DNA of 15,523 nt from Temnopleurus reevesii (lineage: Eukaryota; Echinodermata; Echinoidea; Temnopleuroida; Temnopleuridae). Both the position numbers and the translations under genes were made by a program. The notes beneath the pieces are model-generated. The model was not told where the DNA came from, searched no databases, and worked only from the letters and a program-made list of their open reading frames with translations. This document shows positions 1 through 8,216 of the stretch, one piece after another (the stretch's first letter is position 1; every line of letters starts with the position of its first letter). Location: contig BQKZ01000807.1 in NCBI GenBank assembly GCA_036244855.1, positions 61,897 to 77,419 on the forward strand. The letters are read 5' to 3'.

Positions 1-334
1 GGGGCTGGCATCCCAAATTCCCACCTCCTGGTGCGCGCATGTATTAGACTAATCTCTTAGTTTGGCTTTAAAATCCTATAAATTGACATGCATATTATAT
101 TATAGAGGAACAATGACAGATATAAAAGTATCGTCCGTTATGAAATCGAAATGATCATAGGAAAAACTGCAGAGGACATTTTTACTACCCTGTAGAAGAT
201 TTATTTTGAATGAAATTTGATACATGGAGTTACCGGGTGTACAGTATGAAACTAGTATTAACGAAGTGAATTTTTTTTAACGAATAATATTAAAATGATA
301 TAATGGACTCCCGATTTAAAACAAGAAATGAAAT
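1..334. other. Region downstream of the Rac-like gene, no gene seen
   Basis: This AT-rich stretch lies 3' of the last coding exon on the minus strand and may include the end of its 3' UTR. The first 41 bases are GC-rich and resemble the repeat end at 15057-15102 (see that entry). A minus-strand AATAAA hexamer occurs at 205-200. No open frame with recognisable content was seen. Confidence 0.5.
200..205 (-). promoter_or_regulatory. Candidate poly(A) signal AATAAA for the Rac-like gene
   Basis: The plus strand reads TTTATT, which is AATAAA on the minus strand. It lies about 480 nt downstream of the stop codon at 690-688 and is the first canonical hexamer noticed there. A hexamer in AT-rich DNA is weak evidence, and the cleavage site cannot be fixed from sequence alone. 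Confidence 0.25.
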
Positions 335-436
335 AGGGGAAGAAAGAAGAGAGAGGGAGAAAAGAGAGAGGGAGAGAAGAAAGAGGGAGGGAGAGAAAGA
401 GAGAGTGAGAAAGAGAGGAAGGGGGGAGGAGGGGGA
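335..436. repeat. Polypurine GA-rich tract
   Basis: About 102 bases are all purine on the plus strand, with a single T at 406. The tract is made of irregular GAGAG, GGGAGA and GAAAGA units. It can be read as a serine/leucine-rich frame on the minus strand, but this is a composition artefact. It lies 3' of the GTPase gene. Confidence 0.9.
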
Positions 437-687
437 TATTAGTAAGGCTGAGCGGTATTACCGAAGAAAAAGAATCCGTTAATCTAAAAAAATGAAATAA
501 AAATCGATCTTTCATCCACTTAAAATAATACACACAACGGCCATATACAAAACCTCCAAATACATAATGACGTGCATCAATATAGACATTTGATAAATAT
601 ATTTCATATTACAATATTACAATTCATGTCAACCTATGTACAAAACAATCAAAATCAATATCATCTAACTAAATAAATCTATGATGA

Positions 688-843
688 TTACAGTAGCGTG
701 CATCTTTTCTTTTTCTTCTTGAATATGTTGGGATTGAGTGATGCTCGTACGGCCTGGTTAAAGACTTCGATGACGCCATCTTGGCTCTTAGCTGAACACT
801 CCGTGTAGGCAAGCGCCATGACGGTCTTCGAGATCTGTACACC
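688..843 (-). CDS. Rac-like Rho GTPase, last coding exon (residues about 142-192)
   Basis: This exon encodes 51 residues and a TAA stop (690-688), matching Rac1 142-192 in length. It starts just after a 3' splice site reading CTCTCACACCAG with a pyrimidine-rich tract, in phase 0, which matches the phase-0 donor of the exon at 2410-2607. It carries the G5 motif ECSAK (ECSA at Rac1 156-159), which contacts the guanine base. The C-terminal helix follows (GVIEVFNQAVRASL), then a polybasic stretch KKKKKR and the CAAX box CTLL. A final leucine predicts geranylgeranylation and membrane attachment by family knowledge. ECSAK and GVIEVF look slightly Rho-like, while the tail length and CTLL fit Rac, RhoG or Mtl. 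I am sure of the Rho family, less so of the exact subfamily. Confidence 0.93.
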   Translation of the reverse strand, partial: GVQISKTVMALAYTECSAKSQDGVIEVFNQAVRASLNPNIFKKKKKRCTLL

Positions 844-1534
844 CTGGTGTGAGAGAAGGAATGCAGAAGAAATGTAGAACAGAGTAAACAAATAAATTGA
901 TAAATATACGAGTAGGTAAATGAGTAAATTGTTTAATTGATATACGAATAAATAAATATACAAACTAATAAATTAATTAATAATTCATTCTGTTTTCAGT
1001 TCTCTATATCATGTTTTATAATGTATTTGTACTTTGTTTATTCGACAAGGCTCTATTGCAAAGCAGATCACGTGCATGAGACCACCCTGTCTTCGACAGA
1101 AAACTTCAAAGAATATAAATAAATGAATGAATAATTAGATAAAGAAATGAATCAATATCCTGAACATATCAAAAGAAAGGTGATACGACTTAATGCTCCG
1201 GTCGATTTTTAAAAAAAAGTCGGCAGATATCAATATTTTACATTGAATAAGCTAGAAATATTGTAGATACAGTTATTACATATCGGATGTTTGTAACAAA
1301 AGCACAACGGATGATTCGAAACTAATCAAATTGAAATTTTGAGAAATGCAACCAGGAAGGAATGAATAATCCTTCCCTTTTATATAAAAAATCCTTCATT
1401 TCTAATGATTATGCACAACAAATAAATCACTACTTATCAAACTATTTTAGACTCGAAATTAAAATTGCTAACAAGAAAATATTCCCAATTTTGTAATTGT
1501 TCCATAATTGAAGAAAATTTTAGGTTGCTCCTGA

Positions 1535-1566
<32 letters not shown>

Positions 1567-1822
1567 GGGGGGGGGGGGGCGTTGTACATGTGTCGATTTG
1601 TTCCCCCCCAAAAAATTGAAGATTAAATATTCTTAAATGCGATTTCCTGGCATCTAAGACCATATTTCTAAAAAAACTAAGTAAGTGATGTACCGCCTAA
1701 TTCCCTCTCGTTTTCCCATTTTCTTTCATTTTTGACCGAAGAATAAGGGGGGGGGGCGTGCGCCAAGACGACCTTTCTTCGTGGATACACTACTGGGAAT
1801 TACATAATTGGGTTAATGTTAC
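844..1822 (-). other. Last intron of the Rac-like gene, distal part
   Basis: This is intronic DNA between the pseudo-exon array and the last exon. It includes a TTTA-type degenerate tetranucleotide tract next to the exon (about 880-965), a (GA)n-G(n) tract (1533-1579), several short homopolymers (G run near 1748-1756) and otherwise AT-rich unique sequence. A search by eye for a further copy of the last exon found none. Confidence 0.7.
1533..1579. repeat. (GA)n microsatellite followed by a G14 run
   Basis: About 33 bases of GA repeat run directly into a run of about 14 G (1566-1579). The tract is intronic in the Rac-like gene. On the sense strand of the gene it reads as poly-C followed by CT repeats, a pyrimidine tract, but no splice acceptor use is evident next to it. 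Confidence 0.9.
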
Positions 1823-1938
1823 CTCTTCAAATGAAACAGGTTTGTGTTTCTGCTTTTGGAGTGCATCTATCGTAGCTTTGTCTTCCCTGAGGTCGATCTT
1901 CGTACCGACTAAGATGATTGGTGTGTTTGGCTGGTGCT
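1823..1938 (-). pseudogene. Partial duplicate of the Rac-like exon, copy 1 (farthest from the parent)
   Basis: The minus strand encodes the parent's residues from about H104 to E141 in one open frame, including the TKID motif ([11 protein letters not shown]) and the end PVSFEE. The splice donor is present (GAAGAG then GTAACA). The first half of the exon (residues 76-102) and the 3' splice site are missing, and an in-frame TAA lies a few codons upstream. It is almost identical to copy 2, so this is a recent duplication. As it stands it cannot be a normal internal exon. Confidence 0.85.
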
Positions 1939-2016
1939 TGCATTTGCATTATCCATTTTGTTAGTATTTTTGGATATTTTGTTTCAATTGAATCGGAAAT
2001 GAATAATATACCATAC

Positions 2017-2132
2017 CTCTTCAAATGAGACAGGTTTGTGTTTCTGCTTCTGGAGTGCATCTATCGTAGCTTTGTCTTCCCTGAGGTCGATCTTCGTACC
2101 GACTAAGATGATTGGTGTGTTTGGCTGGTGCT
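2017..2132 (-). pseudogene. Partial duplicate of the Rac-like exon, copy 2
   Basis: Same layout as copy 1: an open frame from [12 protein letters not shown] through TKID to SFEE, then the donor GTATGG as in the parent. No 3' splice site or first half of the exon is present, and an in-frame TAA lies upstream of the homology. Nucleotide changes against the parent are few and mostly silent, for example GTC for GTG at the Val before GTKID. Confidence 0.85.
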
Positions 2133-2214
2133 TGCATTTGCATTATCCATTTTGTTTGTATTTTCAAGATATATTTTGCTTATAATTGAATCAGAAATGA
2201 ATACCACACCATAC

Positions 2215-2332
2215 CTCTTCAAATGAAACAGGTTTGTATTTCTGCTTTTGGAGTGCATCTATCGTAGCTTTGTCTTTTCTGAGGTCTATCTTCGTACCGA
2301 CTATAGATAATTGGTGTGTTAGTTTGGTGCTG
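2215..2332 (-). pseudogene. Partial duplicate of the Rac-like exon, copy 3 (decayed)
   Basis: This is the most diverged of the three partial copies although it is next to the parent. The second part is open ([17 protein letters not shown] onward to SFEE), with E121 to K and H134 to Y changes. A one-base insertion upstream, in the segment equivalent to PIILV, shifts the frame, and the equivalent of PNT is mutated to a stop. The donor GTATGG is kept; no acceptor is seen. Confidence 0.83.
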
Positions 2333-2409
2333 GCATTTGTATTATCCATTTTGTTTGTATTTTTGGATATTTTGTTTCAATTGAATCGGAAATGAATAAT
2401 ATACCATAC

Positions 2410-2607
2410 CTCTTCAAATGAGACAGGTTTGTGTTTCTGCTTTTGAAGAGCATCTATCGTAGCTTTGTCTTCCCTGAGGTCGATCTTCGTACCCACTAAG
2501 ATGATTGGTGTGTTTGGCTGATGCTGGCGGACTTCAGGAACCCACTTTAATGAGACATTGTCACGAGAATCCATGTTTACCGTTGAGAAACACACCAGGA
2601 ATACATC
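2410..2607 (-). CDS. Rac-like Rho GTPase, internal coding exon (residues about 76-141)
   Basis: The exon is 198 nt, exactly 66 codons, phase 0 at both ends. The acceptor reads TTTTTATTCCTTAG and the donor GAG then GTATGG. It opens with DVFLVCFS, the beta-4 strand of Rho proteins, continues with KWVPEVR, and carries the G4 motif TKID (Rac1 115-118) that selects guanine. It ends with the Rho-specific insert helix region ([18 protein letters not shown]). Conservation is strongest in [11 protein letters not shown]. It is the only one of four related copies that has the first half of the exon and a 3' splice site, so it is the working one. Confidence 0.94.
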
Positions 2608-3619
2608 CTAAGGAATAAAAAGAAAAACAATGACCGTTTAGTTCAGGGGAACATTTACCATTTGATACGTCAAATGTGATCTATAATCAGAGCAGGTCCC
2701 TTACAATTAAAAAAAGAAGAATCGGTCATCTTTTTAATATTTGTTTCGAATAAAGGTCAGCGCTAATGCTAACAGACCTCTGAAACACTGCAACACACTT
2801 TCACGAAACATTAGCACCTGAGTCAATGTTAACTATCTAGGATCGTTAATTTGAAAAGAAATACACCAGGATTGAGAAGTGACAGTTTTCCAATACACAG
2901 GAGAAAATTATAACTTAAAGAACAATAGCAACCAAAATGGGATCCAAGCACTCAGCATTATTTTTTCCCATAAGGAAAGGTCCGAGCTTTTATTGAGAAT
3001 GTCGCTATGTACCAAGGGAAATGAATATTTGCTAACTACATAAGCCACTGGTGCTTTATGCACCTAAAATATTACCATACCAATTGCTAGGAGTATAGGG
3101 AGAGGTTAGTTTGTATGCACGTTCAATATAGAATATCAGTCAGCAGCTTTCGGCAATACCTTTACCAATGTTCCGTTTTATTTGCTATAGGATGTTGCAT
3201 TTTTAATCACTTTAGGGATACATAATGAGTAACATGTAAAATGATATCATTTAGAACCCAATATTCGGAGAAAATGTTACTCAATTTGATAAAGTGAAAC
3301 TAGCAAATTTTGACAAGAATATAAATAATTAATAGTCTTATAAGGCAACCCTTTTTTCGTTAAAAGAAACTTAACAAAAGACATATTCTATTTGGGACTA
3401 TCACCAATAAAAACACTTCATAGAAAGCAATTCCACTCCGTTATCTTTCTAAAATCCTAACATTTTGGCATCCTCCTGTCAACACAAACAGACAGAGTAG
3501 TGGCATATTTTAAGGGCGGTTGGGGGGGGGGGGGGGGGTTCACCCCCGCTCTTAATTTGCTTCCAAGTAAAAATATAGACCAGGATGAATACAGGTTATG
3601 GCCTCGTAATAACCAACAT
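2608..3619 (-). other. Long intron of the Rac-like gene, part 1: no gene seen
   Basis: The 5432-nt intron between the exons at 8040 and 2607 begins here. This part is AT-rich and mostly unique by eye. It holds a run of about 18 G near 3521-3538. The open frames in it are short, unlike any family I know, and crossed by homopolymers. Confidence 0.6.
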
Positions 3620-4081
3620 GCGTTTCAAGGAAATGCCAATCCTTTTTGGCAGCCCCTCCTTCATATCCTCCACTATCACGTTCAAAGCCATATAGATACT
3701 TTCACTATGAGCAAGAGGGACATAGAAATTTGACAAATTTAGGGTTGCCGTCACTTTAAAATCAAAAGCTGGCAACCCTATAGATCAGATGATAATACTT
3801 TTAGAAGTGTGAGAGGGGGACATCCCTATACCTTCCCATTTTCTCTCTTCACTCGCTCATAATTCCTGGGTTTTTTTTATCAGACCCCTACTTTGGACAA
3901 CAGATAGATTCACCCTGCATAGATATCGGGATGACTATACAAGTAATAGCCTTACCAACTCAAACAACTATTAAAAACAAGCATTTCTAGGAAATGTCAA
4001 TCCTTATTGGCAGCCCCTCCTTCATATCCTCCATGCGCACGTTCAAAGTCATTTCAAGACTTTCACTGTGATCAGAAAAGA
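3620..4081. repeat. Direct repeat of about 100 bp, offset 361 bp
   Basis: The segments 3620-3720 and 3981-4081 match closely around a core that includes TTGGCAGCCCCTCCTTCATA, with several substitutions elsewhere (for example CTATCACG against TGCGCACG). Weaker similarity extends upstream of both. It is either an old local duplication or two copies of one dispersed repeat inside the intron. No coding function is evident. Confidence 0.75.
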
Positions 4082-7000
4082 CAAACGGTTTTGAAAAAAA
4101 CCCAACAACATCCATTCAAGCATTCACAAACGCTAGATGCAAAAAAAGAAAATTCCATTCCCTCTTGTTCGTTGAAGAAATGCCAAACACATGTCGTACA
4201 AATTCACTGAATAAATAAGTAAACTATGATCTTTTGTGTACATGAAGCAACTGTGAAGGCTTGAATGAACTTGTTTACTTTGTCCAATTCCTTTATCACC
4301 TCTGCTCACAGTACTTAATGACTGTAACGGCTCATTACCTCTTCCATCAAACCTCCAAATGGTCAAGAAATATATTCATGCCCGAGAGCATTTTAAGGGT
4401 AATGAACCACTTTATTATTGATCGAAGATTCATAACCATCTTTTTTTTCTTCTGGGAAATGGGGTGATAAATGAGGCACAATATGGGATATAGGAAAACC
4501 ATGCATATGTCGACACCATACACACAAAGAATGTGCAAGACAGTAAGAGTCTAAAGAGCACATACATATGTGATTATGAAGCATCTGAGCTATTTCACGA
4601 AATTGTTAAGTTTCTCACCCAACCCCCCCCCCCCCCCAAAAAAAAAAAAAACCCACAAAAACTGCAGAATCCCCTTAACGCTATTCATTGATATCCATTG
4701 AAAATCAATACACGTATGAAGTACATATCAAATTTCAAAGCATTTCATGAAGATATGCGCTTGCTGTTAGCGTTACACACATGGCAAAAACATGTAATTT
4801 CCCATTTTAGAGACCCCCCCCCCAGAAAACTAAAAGATGGACCGCGTTTGTAGTTAAACGAAGCTTTGGGTGCCACTCCGTTGTTTTGTATGCAGGACGA
4901 GACATAATATATTTTGCATGACTGCATGAAGAGGGCTTTTCATGCGCTCACCACGAATTTAGTTTTGGGGTGGGGAAGGCTCGACCAATTTGAAATTGTG
5001 AGCCGCCCCCCTTCTAGGAGCTGACAAGCCAAACGAAAAAATAGGGTCATGAGCTTAAGTTTGGCGCACCTCACAGCAAAGTTTTAGGACTGACGGGCTC
5101 ACAAGTCACCCCCCCAAAAAAAGCGAAAATATAAAAAGTAATTTCTATTCAAGTCATTTCTGCAAAAGTTGTACATGGAGAACACTTGTCCAACATGTCT
5201 GCTTATTGAGAAAACTCCATCTGCTAGAACCAGCATTGTCACGAGTATGGAGGCTTGAACAGAGAGTTGTATGATTTTTCCAGTTTATTTCAGAGTGATA
5301 AACATTGGTATTATCCAGGGTGTACTTTGCTTGATTGAATGGAGATCAAATATCAAGTCTATTGACTTGGTAGTTGAAAAATTTCGTCAAAATACTTACA
5401 CATTTTAATGTGGTTCTTAGCTTTAAAAATTCATGCGCTCCTGATAATGCAATGTGTGCTCGAACATGAAATTGATTTCTGAAAGTAAGTTTGCTAGTTC
5501 CACGCTAATATTATTCGTTGGCCTAATTGGGTCAACACTTTCGATATTCATCATGTTCATTCTCAATTCAGCGAAAGCGCGTGTAGACGCAAAACCCATT
5601 AATGAAATTGAAAAATTGATGGAAATATGAATAAACAAAGGTTAATTGATTGATAAAGTCAAATTTTGAATCCACCTATAAAGGGTATTATGCGGATGAT
5701 GATTGGGTAGGGGTGCTACGTGCTAGGATAATGATTTGCAGTGCTAAATATTTTCATGTGTCTAATGCAGAGATGAATGCAAAGGACTTTTGGGATGTTC
5801 TGAGGCGCAGACAGGATTTCCTCCAAGGGGAGGGGTGTTAGGTTTAAAGTTTAAATTTCCCCAGCAATGCGTCTGGTCTCCTATACAGTCATGCACAGAG
5901 ATGTGAGAAATTACTCGTCTAAGTCTTTAAGTCTCAGAAAAGGGATGATCTGACGAAACCGTCGAATCCCCTCCCCACGTCCTCATTCTTTCTTTTTTTT
6001 TTCTTTTTTTCTTTCTTTTTAGATTTCTTGAATCAATGAATAATTTGCGAGAATTAAAATTAAGTTATAAAAGCAACAAATTGTAAAAAATATATGCGTG
6101 CAAGTATGATACGGAACAAACCTTTTTGGTATTTCAGTAGTAGTAAGCGCTATAAAACAGGAACCGCGGAATATCCTATAATGTAAAAATGTTCCAATTG
6201 CAAGAGGTGTTGGGGCTTTATGCTGCATTTTTTTTGCATATTGCCAAGACGTACTGTTTGCACGCACTTTCTATTACAAAATATGTGTGTGTGTGTGTGG
6301 GGGGGGGGCAGCCCCGTTTCTGTTATCCCTGTAAAAACGTAAAAAAATGGGTCACGAATAATGAAGATAATGAGCGGTCCGCTCATACGACCTGATGTAA
6401 TCCGATGGCCTCTCCATAATTTTGCGACATGATGCAAAAAGAGCTTTCTTTAGGCATCATGGTTATAACAGCAGTGGCTCATGAATTGTGTAAATTGAAG
6501 GTCATTAGGGGAGATAGAGCCGAACAAGCGCATATCAAATTGATCAAACGATTTCATACCAGGTCCGCATTTCCAGCCAAAATTTACGAAGCACTTTACC
6601 ATAATGATATTTAAAGGCATAAATCTGAGTTACCATGGCAACACGTGTGCATGAGTTTAGAATATTCCCATATGATCCATCGCTATGATTATGAGATGCA
6701 GCTAGTTTACATATAAATCTGAAATGCAATCTTTGAAGCGGGTATATAGGAAAGCTCGGCCATCTATATGTTATGTTTTATACCTTGTTGTTTTTCGTTT
6801 GTTTCCAAAGATACGACTTCCCTAATGATGCCGCATCCTCATTTGCTTAATTCAATATTTTACAGGGAATTATGAGATCATGTTTTTTAATAACTTTAAT
6901 CATGTACACACTGAAATTATGTGAAATTATAATATTGAATATATGGATCGTGCTACTTTCTCTAAAGCACATAACAAGACCACTTGTAATACAAGCAAAC

Positions 7001-7329
7001 TATTATGTATTATTACGTTTAGGGAGGACAGTTTAATTTGGGGGATCAACTTTTTCATCCATGGTACCAGAATGTTTATGTAAAAACAACTTTGGGGTGG
7101 AGAAATATTATTTGAGGAAAGTATAGCTTACCACGAGAAATCTTTGCTAATGATCTGAACCGTTCTGGGTCACTCTTTCTAAGAGTGAACAGTTAAAAAA
7201 ATTATTCTAGAACAGATCACCAAATATCGACATTAACTTGGAACCAAGCCATGCAAGCTGTGAATTGATAGTGAATTTGGCCCCATGACGGGCTTGTAAA
7301 ACAGCTAAAAATCCTTATGTCATTCTTAC
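4082..7329 (-). other. Long intron of the Rac-like gene, part 2: repeats, no recognised gene
   Basis: This part holds a C/A homopolymer pair (about 4622-4650), short C runs near 4815 and 5107, a GC-richer patch at 4936-5115 with GTGAGCCGCCCCCC-type motifs that may be a dispersed repeat, a CT-rich tract (about 5986-6020) and a TG microsatellite with a G run (about 6283-6308). Plus-strand frames at 5650-5841 and 6429-6614 have mixed composition but match no family I recognise. Confidence 0.55.
6283..6308. repeat. (TG)n microsatellite followed by a G run
   Basis: About nine TG units run into ten G residues. The tract is intronic. It has the same design as the (GA)n-G(n) tract at 1533-1579: a dinucleotide repeat capped by poly-G. 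Confidence 0.85.
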
Positions 7330-7424
7330 TGCATTTGCATATGTGCGTATGTATCCTGATCCTGTGTATCAGACACTGAAAGTCTGCTTTTATCTACCAC
7401 TTTCTCCATCGAGTAATGGGCAAA
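7330..7424 (-). pseudogene. Switch II exon duplicate, copy 4 (most decayed)
   Basis: The minus strand still shows HYSMEKVVDKSRLSVSDTQ and DQDTYAH, a worn version of the parent. W56 and the DTAGQ motif are lost (SDTQDQD). The RPLSY segment is deleted, and the frame runs into TAA at the old donor, which now reads GCA then GTAAGA. There is no acceptor AG at the left end. This is the copy farthest from the working exon. Confidence 0.8.
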
Positions 7425-7528
7425 TGAATCAGTTAATGAATAAACAAACAAATAGATACATATAAAAATAAATAAACAGATAAATAAATATATAAACAAT
7501 AAACAAATAAACAAGATGTCACACTTAC

Positions 7529-7647
7529 TGCATTTGCATATGATAGAGGTCTGGCTTGTGCATACGTGTCCTGACCCGCTGTGTCCCAGAGACTCAGTGA
7601 AACTCTACTTGTCATCTTCTACTGTCTTCATTGAGTAATGGTCAAAT
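7529..7647 (-). pseudogene. Switch II exon duplicate, copy 3
   Basis: The copy is 119 nt, one base longer than the parent. The extra base lies after GATGA, next to a segment reading ACAAGTAGAG, and brings an in-frame TAG. Past it the frame is intact: SRVSLSLWDTAGQDTYAQ, then ARPLSYANA, then the donor GTAAGT. The acceptor is gone, since ATTTGAC follows TTTGTTT with no AG. The GTPase motif itself is undamaged, unlike in copy 1. Confidence 0.87.
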
Positions 7648-7707
7648 AAACAAATACATGAATAAGCAAATAAATAGATAAACAAATTAATAAGATTTCA
7701 CACTTAC

Positions 7708-7799
7708 TGCATACGTGTCCTGCGTCCTGGCCAGCTGTGTCCCACAGACTCAGGGATACTCGAGTTTCATATACTGTTTTCATCGAGTAATGGTCAAAT
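7708..7799 (-). pseudogene. Switch II exon duplicate, copy 2 (internal deletion)
   Basis: The frame is open from DHYSMKTVYETRVSLSLWD through DTAGQD to the donor. One codon is missing after KTV, and the segment for the end of switch II through RPLSYA is deleted, giving QDAGHVC. The donor GTAAGT is kept and the acceptor AG is lost. It is closer to the working exon (ETRVSLSLWDTAGQD) than to copies 1 and 3. Confidence 0.85.
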
Positions 7800-7858
7800 A
7801 AATAATCAAATAAACTATGAATAAACAAATAAGTAAACAAGAAACATTTCATACTTAC

Positions 7859-7977
7859 TGCATTTGCATATGATAGAGGTCTGATTTGTGCGTACGGGTC
7901 CTGACCCGCTGTGTGCCAGAGACTCAGTGAAACTCTACTTGTCATCTTCTACTGTCTTCATTGAGTAATGGTCAAAT
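7859..7977 (-). pseudogene. Switch II exon duplicate, copy 1 (next to the working exon)
   Basis: The copy is 119 nt, with the same extra base and in-frame TAG as copy 3 (KTVEDDK then stop). Past the shift the frame reads SRVSLSLWHTAGQDPYAQ, then IRPLSYANA. The catalytic-loop aspartate equivalent to D57 is changed to H, and T63 to P. The donor GTAAGT is intact and the acceptor AG absent. The 62-nt spacer to the working exon keeps frame, so read-through from the working exon would end at this TAG. Confidence 0.88.
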
Positions 7978-8039
7978 AAACAAATAAATGAATAAGCAAA
8001 TAAATAGAATAAAATAAATAGATAAGATGTGATACTTAC

Positions 8040-8157
8040 TGCATCTGCATATGATAGAGGTCTGACTTGGGCGTACGTGTCCTGTCCAGCTGTGTCCCAG
8101 AGACTTAACGAAACTCGGGTTTCATCAACCACTGTTTTCATCGAGTAATGGTCGAAT
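8040..8157 (-). CDS. Rac-like Rho GTPase, switch II exon (residues about 37-75)
   Basis: The exon is 118 nt: one base completing a split codon (V36 by alignment), then 39 codons. The acceptor is strong (T-rich tract, TTTTGTAG) and the donor is GCA then GTAAGT. It reads FDHYSMKTVVDETRVSLSLW, then DTAGQDTYAQVRPLSYADA. This covers the end of switch I, strands beta-2/beta-3, the G3 motif DTAGQ (D57, G60, Q61) and switch II. W56 argues against Cdc42, which has F there. Switch II is unusual: D-T-Y-A-Q-V where Rac1 has E-D-Y-D-R-L. The exon boundaries match those of RAC1 exon 3. The exon before it, with the P-loop, was not found in this window. Confidence 0.94.
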
Positions 8158-8216
8158 CTACAAAAGAAAAAAAAAAGATTAAGTTCGAAAATCAAGATTG
8201 CAATGGACATGTGGTT
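8158..8216 (-). promoter_or_regulatory. Polypyrimidine tract and 3' splice site region of the switch II exon
   Basis: On the minus strand a run rich in T (TTTTTTTTTTCTTTTGTAG) lies directly before the exon. Only about 60 nt separate the exon from the SINE at 8217, so the branch point must fall in this interval or inside the SINE. Confidence 0.7.

Larger units (their letters stand above)
1821..2528 (-). repeat. Tandem repeat of about 195 bp carrying the 3' half of the Rac-like exon
   Basis: Four units start at 1821, 2015, 2213 and 2408, so the periods are 194, 198 and 195 bp. Each unit holds about 116 bp of exon sequence, its splice donor and about 80 bp of the following intron. The unit from 2408 is continuous with the intact exon 2410-2607; the other three join to intron sequence instead. 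The join lies within a short block that is similar on both sides (AGCAYCAGCC), suggesting microhomology at the founding breakpoint. Confidence 0.92.
7330..8157 (-). repeat. Array of five switch II exons (one working, four decayed)
   Basis: Splice-donor blocks (ACTTACTGCA and variants on the plus strand) recur at about 7325, 7524, 7703, 7854 and 8035, so the periods are 199, 179, 151 and 181 bp. Each unit has exon sequence, donor and a TTTA/TTTG-rich spacer of about 60-105 bp. Copies 1 and 3 share the same one-base insertion and so are sisters; they were copied after that mutation arose. Confidence 0.92.

Noticed and set aside
1758..1964. Plus-strand frame over the partial exon copy
   Set aside because: It is the antisense shadow of the duplicated GTPase exon on the minus strand.
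5650..5841. 63-residue plus-strand frame with mixed composition
   Set aside because: It looks less repetitive than most frames here, but I recognise no domain and see no splice or start context, so I do not call a gene.
5986..6022. Strong plus-strand polypyrimidine tract ending in TTTTTAG, like a 3' splice site
   Set aside because: The gene here is on the minus strand, and the plus-strand sequence after the AG soon meets stops and shows no protein-like content.
7330..8157. A working set of mutually exclusive exons
   Set aside because: Attractive at first sight, but the copies have frameshifts or deletions and none has a 3' splice site, so only 8040-8157 can be used normally.
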